Position numbers and translations under genes: made by a program
Assembly: GCF_030824435.1 (NCBI RefSeq)
Contig: NZ_JAVBXS010000088.1
Coordinates: 1-64,000, forward strand
Length of the DNA: 64,000 nt
Direction: 5' to 3'
DNA from: Rheinheimera sp.
GTDB taxonomy: Bacteria; Pseudomonadota; Gammaproteobacteria; Enterobacterales; Alteromonadaceae
The notes under the pieces: generated by a model
What the model was told of the DNA's origin: nothing
Seen by the model: the letters and a program-made list of their open reading frames with translations, nothing else
The model's database searches: none
In this document: positions 25,795-35,024 of the stretch, one piece after another
Layout: each line of letters starts with the position of its first letter
Numbering within the stretch: position 1 is the first letter of the stretch

Positions 25795-26069
25795 GCCATC
25801 TGGTGACTATTTTACCCAGCGGCCTGAGCTTTCAGGTGCGTGAAGGCGAAACTATTTTGCAGGCGGCGCTACAACATGGCATCGACTTTCCCAACCGCTG
25901 CCGGCAAGGGGTTTGTACTTCTTGTGTTTGCAAACTCAAAAGCGGACAAGTGCGTTATTTACCGCCAGAGCCTTTAACTGAGCTCGACAAAAGCCAGAAT
26001 TTTACCTATTGCTGTTTAGCTTATGCTGACAGCGATCTGGTATTACACCACCCTTTTATTCGCGGCTAA
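25791..26069 (+). CDS. Plant-type [2Fe-2S] ferredoxin
   Basis: A 92-residue ferredoxin with the Cys37-x4-Cys42-x2-Cys45 motif (CRQGVCTSC) and the last ligand at Cys74 or Cys75. It carries one electron in the cytoplasm. It overlaps ubiD by four bases and is followed by fre, so electron flow from NAD(P)H through Fre to this ferredoxin is a natural guess, resembling the two halves of phenol-hydroxylase or LuxG-type reductases made as separate chains. Confidence 0.9.
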   Translation: MSHLVTILPSGLSFQVREGETILQAALQHGIDFPNRCRQGVCTSCVCKLKSGQVRYLPPEPLTELDKSQNFTYCCLAYADSDLVLHHPFIRG

Positions 26070-26123
26070 GGCCATTAACACCGCATAGCCAAAGCACAGA
26101 GCCAAACACTAAGAACAGAACCC

Positions 26124-26861
26124 ATGACTGAATCACAATTAAAAGCCGCGTCAAACAAAGTGTTATGCACCGTCAGCCGTATTCAGCCGCTGACGCCCAC
26201 AGTGCAACAGGTGATTTTAACGCCCAAAGCGCCGGTAGAATTTAAAGCGGGCCAATACCTGCAAATTTATTTATCCGACAGCGACAAAAGGCCGTTTTCT
26301 ATTGCCTGCGCACCTGGTTTTACCTATCAAGGTGAACCGGCTCTGGAGCTGCAAATTGGCGGTGCTGTCAGCGACAATTATGCCAGTCAGGCCTTAGCGC
26401 ATTTGGCCGACAACGCTGAAGTGCTGGTGCAGGTGGGTTTAGGTGAAGCTTATTGGCGTGAAGAAAGCAGCAACCCCATTATTTTATTGGCCGGTGGCAC
26501 TGGTTTTTCTTATGTACACAGCATTGCCAGCGCTATTGCCAATGCCAATCTGCACCGCAGCGTGCAGCTTTATTGGGGTCTACGCAATCCGCAGGCTTTA
26601 TATGCTGCCGAAGAGCTGACCGCCTGGCAGGCGCAAAACCCGCAATATCAGCTGAATCTGGTGGTGCAGGAGCCGGATAACAGCTGGCAAGGCCGCACTG
26701 GTCTGGTGCATCAGGCAGTGTTGGACGACCATGCTGATTTAGCCGCTTATGATATTTATATCGCCGGGCCTTTTGCCATGGTGGGTGTGGTGCGCGACGC
26801 CTTTTTAGCCCAGGGCGCCAAACGTGAGCAGATGTACGCCGACGCTTTTGCCTGGCTCTAA
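26124..26861 (+). CDS. fre: NAD(P)H-flavin reductase
   Basis: A 245-residue ferredoxin-reductase-type oxidoreductase: flavin-binding RPFSIACAP (about 54-62), NAD(P) site LLAGGTGFSYVHSI (about 122-135) and the end motif YIAGPFAMV (about 212-220). E. coli Fre reduces free flavins and lies next to ubiD; the same pairing is kept here. The 54-base gap to the ferredoxin gene is short enough for one operon. Confidence 0.9.
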   Translation: MTESQLKAASNKVLCTVSRIQPLTPTVQQVILTPKAPVEFKAGQYLQIYLSDSDKRPFSIACAPGFTYQGEPALELQIGGAVSDNYASQALAHLADNAEVLVQVGLGEAYWREESSNPIILLAGGTGFSYVHSIASAIANANLHRSVQLYWGLRNPQALYAAEELTAWQAQNPQYQLNLVVQEPDNSWQGRTGLVHQAVLDDHADLAAYDIYIAGPFAMVGVVRDAFLAQGAKREQMYADAFAWL

Positions 26862-26864
26862 GCC

Positions 26865-28157
26865 GTGTGGTGGCGTGTTTTTTCTGTGCTGTTGTTGCTG
26901 CTTAGCCAAAGCGGCTGTGAGCAACAACAGCTGGCAGCCACAAGCCATCCAACAGCAACACCTCAGTTAGCAGCGCCGCCGCTTCAACAGAAGTTAAAAC
27001 AACAGTTTCAACAAGAGCTGTATATCTGGCAGCGCGTCTGGACTGATGAACATCAGCAGGCGCTTGAACAAAGCCGACCCCATTTTTCTGTGTTACGCAT
27101 TCTGGCGTTGCAGTATATGGCCACTGCCCAAGGCCCGCTTTGGCATCAGGCCGATGTAAATTTGGCGCTGCTAAAAAAAGATGGCAGGCCCGTCACTCTG
27201 GTGCTGCGCCTTGATGGCCAAATACCAAAACTGCCACTACAAAGTTTGACTGAAAAGCTTCAGCCGATATTGGCGTTGTATCAACAGGCCGGAATTCAGC
27301 TTGCTGGTATTGAAATTGACTATGACTGCGCCCGTAGTCAGTTAGCGGCTTACCGGTTGTGGCTGACAAAGTTCCGGGCGGCGCTCCCCAAAGACATTCC
27401 GGTGAGCATGACCGCTTTACCCGACTGGCTGCAATCGGCTGAATTTGGCCCTTTAACAGCACAAGTCAGTCAGGTGACGATGCAACTGCATGCGGTGTTG
27501 TCGCCGGAGCAAGGTTTGTTTGCACCTGAACTAGCCAAAAAATGGGCCATCGCAGCGGCAGCGCAAAGCCAGAGCCCCTTGTATTTTGCTTTGCCTGCTT
27601 ATCATTCGGCTTTGATCACCGCGGCTTCCAATAAAAAAACTGCGCAGTCTTCAACAGCGGTACAACAATATTGGGTAGAAAGTGAAGTACCGCTGGATAT
27701 CAAAGGCGAAAGAAGGGAACTGCGGGTTGACCCTTTATTGGTGCAACAATGGCTGTTTTGGCTGCAGCAACAACAGTTTGCCAGGGTAAAAGGTATTGTC
27801 TGGTTTCGTTTGCCGCTGCCATCTGATCAACGCAGCTGGGCTTATGCCACTTTGGCTGCTGTCGCCAGCGGGCAGCCACTTAAAGCTGATTTACGGCTGC
27901 GCCTGCAAAAAACGCCAACAGGTTTTGACCTGATTGCAGAAAATTATGGCAATTTAGCGTTGTTATTTGCCACACCCATCCGGCTTAAAGCGCACAATTG
28001 CACTGGTGCAGATGCTCTGGCTGGTTTTGCACTAAGCCAGCAACAACAAGAATATCAGCTAGCGCCCACAACAGCGGTGCAGCCTTTGGCGGTAAACAGC
28101 ACCCGAACTTTGGCCTGGTTTAATTGCCAGAAACTGCAGCTGCTGGCTGAAACCTGA
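26865..28157 (+). CDS. DUF3142 lipoprotein
   Basis: 430 residues. A lipoprotein signal (lipobox LSQSGC, Cys about residue 18) is followed by a Gln-rich spacer and a DUF3142 domain, visible from WQRVWT (about 55), GIEIDYDCARSQL (about 149) and MTALPDWLQSAEF (about 185). The domain resembles a glycoside-hydrolase-like TIM barrel, with the acidic pair in EIDYD a candidate active site, but no activity is established. It starts with GTG four bases after the fre stop and has no clear ribosome site, so translation probably depends on fre. Confidence 0.72.
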   Translation: MWWRVFSVLLLLLSQSGCEQQQLAATSHPTATPQLAAPPLQQKLKQQFQQELYIWQRVWTDEHQQALEQSRPHFSVLRILALQYMATAQGPLWHQADVNLALLKKDGRPVTLVLRLDGQIPKLPLQSLTEKLQPILALYQQAGIQLAGIEIDYDCARSQLAAYRLWLTKFRAALPKDIPVSMTALPDWLQSAEFGPLTAQVSQVTMQLHAVLSPEQGLFAPELAKKWAIAAAAQSQSPLYFALPAYHSALITAASNKKTAQSSTAVQQYWVESEVPLDIKGERRELRVDPLLVQQWLFWLQQQQFARVKGIVWFRLPLPSDQRSWAYATLAAVASGQPLKADLRLRLQKTPTGFDLIAENYGNLALLFATPIRLKAHNCTGADALAGFALSQQQQEYQLAPTTAVQPLAVNSTRTLAWFNCQKLQLLAET

Positions 28158-28192
28158 GTTCAGGGTTCCACTTTTTAAGGATAAAATTTCAG

Positions 28193-30370
28193 ATGTTATT
28201 TGTCACAACTTCAGCGAAAAAAAGCCTGCTGTTATTGGCGCTTGGCACAGCACTCACGCCGGCTTTGGCTTGTGGCCCGGATTTTCCGCAACAACTTGTT
28301 GCCAATCGCACTCAGAGTTTAACCGAGCTACCTGAACCGGTTTTTGCCAGTGAAATCCGTGCTTTGGCAATGAAAATAGCAGCTTTGCCAGTCCCAGAAA
28401 AAACTTTTACCAACCAATATGACTGGTCCACCGACAAAACCATCAGCGCCACCAGTCAGGCTGAACAGCAGCTGCTGAAAGTAGAAGAAGCGTTGTTAGT
28501 GGCGCAAATGCGCCAACAAACCACTGTTGAAGCCGCACTTGCCATTGGCGCGCCACTGAGCAATGAACTGAAGTTGTATACCGCTGCCGCTGTTGCTTTT
28601 CAGCAACAGGATTTCAGCCTGGCCGAAACTTTGTTGCGTCAGGTATTGGCATTGCCTTCCGCAGAGCAACAACAAAGACGCAGCTGGGCTTTATACAGCC
28701 TGGCGCGGGTGCTGCAAAAAACGAACAACAACGTAGCTGCAGAAACCGAAGCACTGGCGCTTTATCAACAGTTACAACAGGAAGTTGCAGCAGGTTTAGC
28801 CGACCCTTTGCAGCTGGCTGTCGCCAGTTTAGGCGAGCAGGCCAGAATTTATAAAAACAACGGCGACTGGCAACAGGCCATTGGTTTATATGCGGCGCAG
28901 GCCGGTTATCAGGAGTCTGGCCGCGCTTCGTTATTACAACTGAGCCGCGAATTGCTGCAAATGCCAGATGCAGCGCTTAAACCTTTGCTCACACAACCGG
29001 CTGTGCCCCAACTACTCAGCCGCTATTTGTTCACTCAGGCTTCCAGCCTGAAATACAGTGACCCTGCCCTTGTCAGCCGTTTATTAACTTTGTTAAGCGC
29101 TGAAGCTGATATCCGACTCGCCAATGCCACGGCGCTGGCCGCTATTAGTTATCAACAAGGCGACTTTGCGCTGGTGCGGCAGCTGTTAACCTATGCTGAG
29201 CCTGAGCCGCTGTTTTATTGGCTGAGCGCCAAAATGGCAGTGCGTGACAACAATTTAGCCGAAGCGGCACAAGCTTATGCCAAAGCTGCGCAGTCCTTTC
29301 CAGCGGCTTTACCTGAACCGGCCCTCAAGGCCGATCCGTACGCAGCTGTGCCCATCAGCGAGCAGCTGCAACGCAATATGGCAGCCACCCAATGCCGTAT
29401 TCAGGCCGAAGCCGGGGTGTTGCAATTACAACGCGGTGATTACCTGGCCGCTATGCAGCTGCTGTATCAGGCGGGTGGCGAATATTGGCAGGACAGCGCT
29501 TATATTGCCGAGCGGGTACTGACCACCCAAGAGCTGCAAACTTTTGTGGATGCACAAGTGCCACCGGGCAAAGTAAAAGCCGAATCGCAGTGGAATTATT
29601 TTGGCGACACTGAACCCAGCACTTTGCTTAGAAACCTGCTGGCCAGAAGGCTGATGCGTGAAGGCCAGTATCAACAGGCACAAAGTTATTTTGTTGACCC
29701 CAAACTGCAACAACTGGCCAACGACTATCAGCAGGCCGACAGTCAAAGCGAACCTGGTACTTTTGCCAGCATGACACAGCGGTTTGGGCTGGATATGGGC
29801 CGTATTGATAACGCCAAAGCATTGTTTCAGCTGGCAACTATAAGCCGCCAGCATGGTCTGGAATTATTGGGTTATGAAATGGCACCGGATTATCAGGTGT
29901 TTTATGGCCAGTTTGAGTTTTACCAGCCTGAGCCCACAACAACACCAGCCATTCCGGACGCTGAACAACAAAGGGTTTTGCAAAGTGCAGCCAAACCGGA
30001 AAAACGTTTTCACTACCGTTATCTGGCGGCAGAATTTGCCAATGAAGCCGCCAGCTTAGTGCCGGCCAACAGTCAGGCTTTTGCCGCAACTTTGTGTCAT
30101 GCCAGCACCTGGCTGATTAACTCAGACCCGGCGCTTGCAACCCAATATTACCGGCGATATTTAAATGAAGGGCCTTATGTCAGCTGGGGGCGCGACTTTG
30201 GTATCCGTTGCCCGGCGCCGGATTTTGCCGGCGCCAAAAACAGGCTTTCACAAAATAACCAACAATATTGGCGTCACGAACTCAGGCAAGCCAAGCCCTG
30301 GTTAGTGCCGGCTGTGGGCTTTGTTTTACTGGCGCTGGCCTTGGTGATTTGGCGTCGCAAGCGCGGTTAA
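28193..30370 (+). CDS. Large exported TPR-like repeat protein with C-terminal membrane anchor
   Basis: 725 residues. A signal peptide (about 1-26, ending ALA) precedes the mature start CGPDFPQQL. Most of the chain is helical and TPR-like (for example FQQQDFSLAETLLRQVL, about 140, and EAAQAYAKAAQSFP, about 360). A single hydrophobic segment near the end (VPAVGFVLLALALVIW) is followed by RRKRG, so it should sit in the inner membrane with most of its bulk in the periplasm. I know of no function. It follows the DUF3142 gene by 35 bases; the two are probably a functional pair. Confidence 0.7.
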   Translation: MLFVTTSAKKSLLLLALGTALTPALACGPDFPQQLVANRTQSLTELPEPVFASEIRALAMKIAALPVPEKTFTNQYDWSTDKTISATSQAEQQLLKVEEALLVAQMRQQTTVEAALAIGAPLSNELKLYTAAAVAFQQQDFSLAETLLRQVLALPSAEQQQRRSWALYSLARVLQKTNNNVAAETEALALYQQLQQEVAAGLADPLQLAVASLGEQARIYKNNGDWQQAIGLYAAQAGYQESGRASLLQLSRELLQMPDAALKPLLTQPAVPQLLSRYLFTQASSLKYSDPALVSRLLTLLSAEADIRLANATALAAISYQQGDFALVRQLLTYAEPEPLFYWLSAKMAVRDNNLAEAAQAYAKAAQSFPAALPEPALKADPYAAVPISEQLQRNMAATQCRIQAEAGVLQLQRGDYLAAMQLLYQAGGEYWQDSAYIAERVLTTQELQTFVDAQVPPGKVKAESQWNYFGDTEPSTLLRNLLARRLMREGQYQQAQSYFVDPKLQQLANDYQQADSQSEPGTFASMTQRFGLDMGRIDNAKALFQLATISRQHGLELLGYEMAPDYQVFYGQFEFYQPEPTTTPAIPDAEQQRVLQSAAKPEKRFHYRYLAAEFANEAASLVPANSQAFAATLCHASTWLINSDPALATQYYRRYLNEGPYVSWGRDFGIRCPAPDFAGAKNRLSQNNQQYWRHELRQAKPWLVPAVGFVLLALALVIWRRKRG

Positions 30371-30509
30371 AGGTTTTACCCAGAAGCGGCCTGGTGCCGT
30401 TTTATGGGGGATGGTTGAAGATTGAAGGGAATAAGCAGGTTGTGGCAAAAACCGATTTACGGCACAATCGCCCACTATCGCTGCAACAGGTCTAACCAGA
30501 GAGAGAACA

Positions 30510-30917
30510 ATGCCACATCTGACCACTATTAAAGTTCGTGGATACCATTTAGATATTTATCAGCATGTGAATAACGCCCGTTATCTGGAGTTTTTAGAAG
30601 AAGCGCGCTGGAGTTATCTGGAAGACAGCGGTGATGTGGCTTATTTTGAGCAGCTGAATCTGGCCTGGGTGATCGTCAACATCAATATTAATTACCGTTT
30701 TGCCGCCACCAATGGCCAAACCTTAGAAATTGCCACCAAATTCAGCCAGATCGGCAGCAAAAGTGCAGTGATCCATCAAGTCATTAAAATTCAGGGCACT
30801 GACACTGTGGTGGCAGACGCCGACATTACCTTTGTTTGCCTGAACCGTAAAACCGGCAAAGCCGCCTTGATTGAAGGTGCGCTGAAAGAACGGTTGGAAC
30901 AACATCTGAACGACTGA
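30510..30917 (+). CDS. Hotdog-fold acyl-CoA thioesterase (4HBT)
   Basis: 135 residues of the 4-hydroxybenzoyl-CoA thioesterase superfamily: YHLDIYQHVNNARYLEFLEEARW (in part, about 12-34) holds the catalytic Asp and the NxxY motif. YbgC/FadM-type proteins cleave acyl-CoAs; the substrate here is unknown. AGAGAG precedes the ATG. It is not linked by sequence to the ape thioesterase at 56 kb, which is only distantly similar. Confidence 0.85.
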   Translation: MPHLTTIKVRGYHLDIYQHVNNARYLEFLEEARWSYLEDSGDVAYFEQLNLAWVIVNININYRFAATNGQTLEIATKFSQIGSKSAVIHQVIKIQGTDTVVADADITFVCLNRKTGKAALIEGALKERLEQHLND

Positions 30918-31065
30918 GTTTGTTGCTGTTACCAAAGCCCCTGAGGCCTCAGCGCATTTGACAGCATAGCGGCAAGTCTTTGCCGCAAAAAAGCCTGAAG
31001 CGATTGCAGAATCGAATGGCTTGGGTTAGGCTCAAGCCTGCAACATTTGATGTGATGGCTTAAAG

Positions 31066-31380
31066 ATGCGACAGCAATTAAAAAGAAATCAAAACGTTAG
31101 CAGTACGCTCTGGCGGCACTGCGGTGTATTGCTGCTGTTAGCTACGATAAGCGTCGTACCGGATTTCTCCCCTGTTGTTACCTCTGCACAAAATGCTAAA
31201 AAACTCCCTGCAGCACAACCTGTCAGTGCAGTGCAGTTTCATTATCTAATGAAAGAAAATGCTGCCGCCGATGCTTCAGCACGTCTGGACGCTTTTCCGG
31301 CCCGCAGTTTTGAGCGCCACTCACGCCGGCTGCAGGTGATGACCAGCAAAGCCAACACCCCTTATCAGCGCCTCGCCTGA
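31066..31380 (+). CDS. Small protein of unknown function with one hydrophobic segment
   Basis: 104 residues with a basic start and a hydrophobic stretch (about residues 20-31) that could be a signal or anchor, then a polar, Ala-rich tail. There is only a weak AAAG site before the ATG, and no family is recognised. It may be real, because the opposite strand and other frames offer no alternative, but the support is modest. Confidence 0.45.
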   Translation: MRQQLKRNQNVSSTLWRHCGVLLLLATISVVPDFSPVVTSAQNAKKLPAAQPVSAVQFHYLMKENAAADASARLDAFPARSFERHSRRLQVMTSKANTPYQRLA

Positions 31381-31518
31381 ATAAAGCTGTTGTTTATCCT
31401 CTGTTTTTAATCATGTTTTACCGGCTAAATTGCCGCTGCTAAGCTGACTCAGCAACGGCATGCCGGCAACAAGGCAACAAAAGCCGAGACCGGCTTTACA
31501 AGCTGTCACCATCAGCTG

Positions 31519-32910
31519 TTAATAAGGACTAACAGGGTTATAAAACGCACTGTTACGACCGTCGATACTGATACGTACCGGCGTGACTAAAGTGCTGTTA
31601 TCCAGCAGATTATATCTTTCCCCCGGCAACAGCTTAAAGCGCAGCAAATCTTTGATAATCACCGGCAGCCCGCAACTGGTCTGGTTGTATTGGGTCTGGC
31701 TATCAGCACGCAGCACATAAACTTCATTGCTGCCATCCACTATGCCCTGGCCGTCCGCAGTGACAAACAAAGAGGTTGCTTCAGATACCGCTATCACCCG
31801 GCCATTTTGCCCCAGTTTGGCCTGAAATACCGCAGAGCGGCCCATCCGGTCACGCTGACGGAAATGGGTGTCGTTCAGTGTATTGGCCAGCAGTGGGAAA
31901 CTGAGGAAGTTGCTGCTGATATTAATAGTGTTATGGCAATAATCTGTCACCACTTCACTGCTGATGGCTCCACTGACACCGTCCGGATCATACACATATT
32001 GGCTCAGCACATGATCACCCGCCGAAGTACCACCCACAACCCCGCCTTTTTGATAGACATGGGCAATAGCACTTTGCACCAGCGTGCCTTGCCAGGCGTT
32101 CAGATAAGCAGATTGATCACCACCGGCAATAAATACCGCTTCCGCACTTTTAATAGCCCACTCCACATAAGCAGAATTTGCTTTGGTTTGGGTATCCACA
32201 ATCAGGGTTTCCACTGACGCAGCACCAGTCAACCCCTGCAGGTAACTGTTGTAAGCATCAGTACCTGTAGCGCGCAGCACAACGATATTGCCGCCTTTGA
32301 TTTGGGGCGCCATCCGGTTGCTAAAGGCCGCGTCCACATCAGTGCCACCCCCCATCAACAATAATGCGCCCTGGCCCGATGTTAATACCGGGCAAACATC
32401 ACTGCTGCCGCCCAGCAGATAGCTGGTCAGGTTGCTGGGTTTGGCTGGCCTTACACCATAACTGCAACTGGCCGGTGGGGTGCTGCCACCGCCGCTGCCG
32501 TTAAAAGTGACATTCAGGCTGTAACTGCCAGTGCCACTATAACGGCTGACTTTAATAAAATGTGTGCCGGCGCTGGCTGCGCTGTAAGTACCGGTTTCTG
32601 GCCGGGCGCTGCTTTGGCCGGACAAAATATAACTGCCGCTGCTGCGGTACAGATAAAAATCAAAATCGGCTGTGCTGCCATGACTCAGGCTTACGCTGAT
32701 ATCACCAGTACTGGTGGTATCAAAGCTGTACCAGTCAACATCACTGCTGCTGCCGATACTGCCAGTTACGGCCTGAGTGCTGCACAAACCCGTGTTGGCC
32801 TTTGCTTCAGTGTTGTTATTTTCTGTTTCCTGCTGCAGGCAGGCGGCACTGGCATGGCCAGCCGCTGACAACAGCGTCGCTAAGGCGACGGCTTTTATCG
32901 TTGCTTTCAT
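31519..32910 (-). CDS. Exported S51-family peptidase, cyanophycinase-like, with N-terminal PPC domain
   Basis: A 463-residue exported enzyme. After a signal peptide (about 1-23, ending HASAA) come a PPC-type domain (bacterial pre-peptidase C-terminal, about 30-135, with DVDWYSFD), a Gly/Ser/Pro linker and an S51 domain: FIAGGDQ (about 265) and the nucleophile elbow GTSAGDH with Ser near residue 296. Cyanophycinases and dipeptidase E cut beta-Asp or Asp-linked peptides. The exact substrate is open. The start at 32910 follows CAGGAAAG; the frame extends to 33009 with no signal. Confidence 0.85.
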   Translation of the reverse strand: MKATIKAVALATLLSAAGHASAACLQQETENNNTEAKANTGLCSTQAVTGSIGSSSDVDWYSFDTTSTGDISVSLSHGSTADFDFYLYRSSGSYILSGQSSARPETGTYSAASAGTHFIKVSRYSGTGSYSLNVTFNGSGGGSTPPASCSYGVRPAKPSNLTSYLLGGSSDVCPVLTSGQGALLLMGGGTDVDAAFSNRMAPQIKGGNIVVLRATGTDAYNSYLQGLTGAASVETLIVDTQTKANSAYVEWAIKSAEAVFIAGGDQSAYLNAWQGTLVQSAIAHVYQKGGVVGGTSAGDHVLSQYVYDPDGVSGAISSEVVTDYCHNTINISSNFLSFPLLANTLNDTHFRQRDRMGRSAVFQAKLGQNGRVIAVSEATSLFVTADGQGIVDGSNEVYVLRADSQTQYNQTSCGLPVIIKDLLRFKLLPGERYNLLDNSTLVTPVRISIDGRNSAFYNPVSPY

Positions 32911-33326
32911 TGTTGCTTTCCTGTTTTTTGTTTTTTGAAGATTGAGGTCGAACAGTAAAAGGCCAAAAAGGCCCATGGCTTCAGGCGCCACGCCGGCGCA
33001 AAACGGCATGACTCCGGAATTCCGGATTACAGAGCGGGGGAAAACTTATAGATCAAACCACTCCGACAAGTGGTAGTCAGTAGCGCAGGCGTGCAGATTG
33101 GCAGGTTTGTGCACCTGTTGTGACAGCGGTAACCCTGAAAGTGGTATCGGCTTTTTCACAATGACTCTGCATAAAAATTTATCAGTGGAGTTTTAATATG
33201 CGGCAGAGCTAACCTGCTGTCAATCAACAAAAAAAGGGAATTTCGCAAACAAAATATCAATTATTTGCGCTTTATATGTAACAATGTCTGAGTTGTAAAA
33301 CCCAGTTACCGGAAAAGGAACTTCTT
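32911..33326. other. Divergent intergenic region before the S51 and TonB-C genes
   Basis: About 416 bases. A perfect 14-bp palindrome, TCCGGAATTCCGGA, lies at 33013-33026, about 100 bases upstream of the S51 gene start and could be an operator. The AT-rich part 33220-33320 should carry the TonB-C gene promoter. No open reading frame is supported. Confidence 0.5.
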
Positions 33327-34658
33327 ATGCGTAAACTTGTATTGATGGCAATCTTGTGCAGCACTTTTGCCAGTCAGGCCGATTTGTTGGATGCGATGAA
33401 GGCTTATGAAAACAAAGATTTTCAAACAGCAACGCAGCAGTTTACTGCCTTGTTACCCCTGGCCAATGGACAGGCGGCATTTAATTTAGGAGCCATGGCT
33501 GCCAACGCTGAAGGCCAGCCACGCGATCTGGTCAAAGCGCTGGCTTATTTTGAGTTTGCCGCAACACGTGAACACCCAAGCGCCAAAGCGCTGGCAGACA
33601 AAATCAGCACTAAACTGACGGCAGCAGAACAACAACAGGCCGCCACACTGCTGACGCAATTGCTGCAACAAGTCAAAGTGACAGGCAAACTTAAACCAGA
33701 ACTATCAGCCTTGTTTGGTGATAAGCGCAAAGCAATTAAACGTATTCCACCTGAATATCCAAAAGAAGCGGCAGCCAGGGGGGCATTTGGTTCTGTCACC
33801 ATGCGTTTGCTGGTGAACGAACAAGGGGATGTGGAAGCCGTGGATGTACTGAATGCTTTCCCGAAAGGCCTGTTTGAACGCGAGGCTATACGCGCGTTAA
33901 AACGCTGGAAATATGAAGCTGGCAACAATAAATTTATCAGCAGGGTGATGCTGACTTTTTCGTTAGGTGATATTGATCATCAAAAGGTCGAGCGCATCTT
34001 CAGCGAATACCAGATGTGGCAATATGCGGCGCTGGGGTCACCAATGCACCAGAATGCGCTGGCGAATATTCTCGATCTGGCCCGCAGCAAAAGCGCCATG
34101 ACCCAGTTTGTGGACAAATCGCTGCCACCGGCGCTGGGGCCTATCACGGCGGATTTTGTCAAAAATGGCAAGGTCGTCAGCAAAGAGTTGCAGTTACCCG
34201 AAGGTTTTAAAGACCATACTTTTGTCACGCTGGACGCACAAGCTGTAGTACAGGCGGTGCATGACAACAACGCTGAACGTCAGGCCAAACAAGCTGCAGT
34301 GCTGCTGGGCAAACGTCTGACCACCGAACAAGTGACAGCTGGTTTTTACAAATTACAAAATCAGGATGGCAATAAAAGCCCACGGCTGCTGAGTGCACAA
34401 CGGATCCCACAAACTTATTCCAACGACTACTGGCTGGAACAGGCAGCCCGTGGTGGCAATCTGGAAGCACAAAGAGCACTGGCGGCCTTACGGCTCGAGT
34501 GGGAATTGTATCTGCTGGAACAACAAGACCCTGTAGTACAGTCATGGGCCGGCACAGCGCTTATTCTGAACGGACAGAAAGTTGCAGGTGAAAAACTGCT
34601 GGATGCCGCTATTGCCAAAGGCCATGCCACAGCCAAAGAGTTAAAAGCCGCTTTATAA
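33327..34658 (+). CDS. Exported protein with Sel1-like repeats and a TonB C-terminal domain
   Basis: 443 residues. After a signal peptide (about 1-18, ending SQA) there are Sel1/TPR-like repeats (about 20-95) and a TonB C-terminal domain (about 140-215: PPEYPKEAAARGAFGSVTMR in part, then LFEREAIRALKRWKYE). About 230 further residues include another Sel1-like repeat (about 375-440, ARGGNLEAQRALAAL). Normal TonB is anchored by an N-terminal membrane helix and has a proline-rich arm; neither is seen. It is probably a periplasmic TonB-like protein of unknown partner. GGAAAAGGA lies upstream of the ATG. Confidence 0.75.
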   Translation: MRKLVLMAILCSTFASQADLLDAMKAYENKDFQTATQQFTALLPLANGQAAFNLGAMAANAEGQPRDLVKALAYFEFAATREHPSAKALADKISTKLTAAEQQQAATLLTQLLQQVKVTGKLKPELSALFGDKRKAIKRIPPEYPKEAAARGAFGSVTMRLLVNEQGDVEAVDVLNAFPKGLFEREAIRALKRWKYEAGNNKFISRVMLTFSLGDIDHQKVERIFSEYQMWQYAALGSPMHQNALANILDLARSKSAMTQFVDKSLPPALGPITADFVKNGKVVSKELQLPEGFKDHTFVTLDAQAVVQAVHDNNAERQAKQAAVLLGKRLTTEQVTAGFYKLQNQDGNKSPRLLSAQRIPQTYSNDYWLEQAARGGNLEAQRALAALRLEWELYLLEQQDPVVQSWAGTALILNGQKVAGEKLLDAAIAKGHATAKELKAAL

Positions 34659-34665
34659 CAACTGT

Positions 34666-35004
34666 TCAGGCCAGCCGGGCGCCATTGGGCACCGGCTGAT
34701 CCGGCACCGCCAATACCACAGCACCATCGTCGCGGTAAAACCCTGTCACCAGACATTCAGACACAAAAGGCCCGATTTGTTTTGGCGGGAAATTCAGCAC
34801 CGCCAGCACCTGTTTACCAATAAGCTGCTCTGGCTGGTACAAGGCTGTCAGCTGCGCACTGGAGCGGCGCTGGCCAATATCAGCACCAAAATCGACGGTC
34901 AACTTCCAGGCTGGTTTACGCGCCTGCGGGAAGGCTTCTGCCGCCACTATAGTGCCAACACGCAGTTCGACCTGCATAAAGTCATGCCAGCTGATTAGGT
35001 CCAT
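34666..35004 (-). CDS. csaA: CsaA-type tRNA-binding protein
   Basis: A 112-residue protein made of one tRNA-binding OB-fold domain: [18 protein letters not shown] (about 9-26) and [18 protein letters not shown] (about 71-88). CsaA proteins bind tRNA as dimers and have been linked with protein export; their precise role is not settled. The start 35004 has GGGGAG eight bases upstream. It is the last gene of the hemC-to-csaA run, 20 bases after the UDG gene, and it converges with the TonB-C gene with a gap of seven bases. Confidence 0.85.
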   Translation of the reverse strand: MDLISWHDFMQVELRVGTIVAAEAFPQARKPAWKLTVDFGADIGQRRSSAQLTALYQPEQLIGKQVLAVLNFPPKQIGPFVSECLVTGFYRDDGAVVLAVPDQPVPNGARLA

Positions 35005-35024
35005 CTGTGCTCCCCGCTTTTGCT

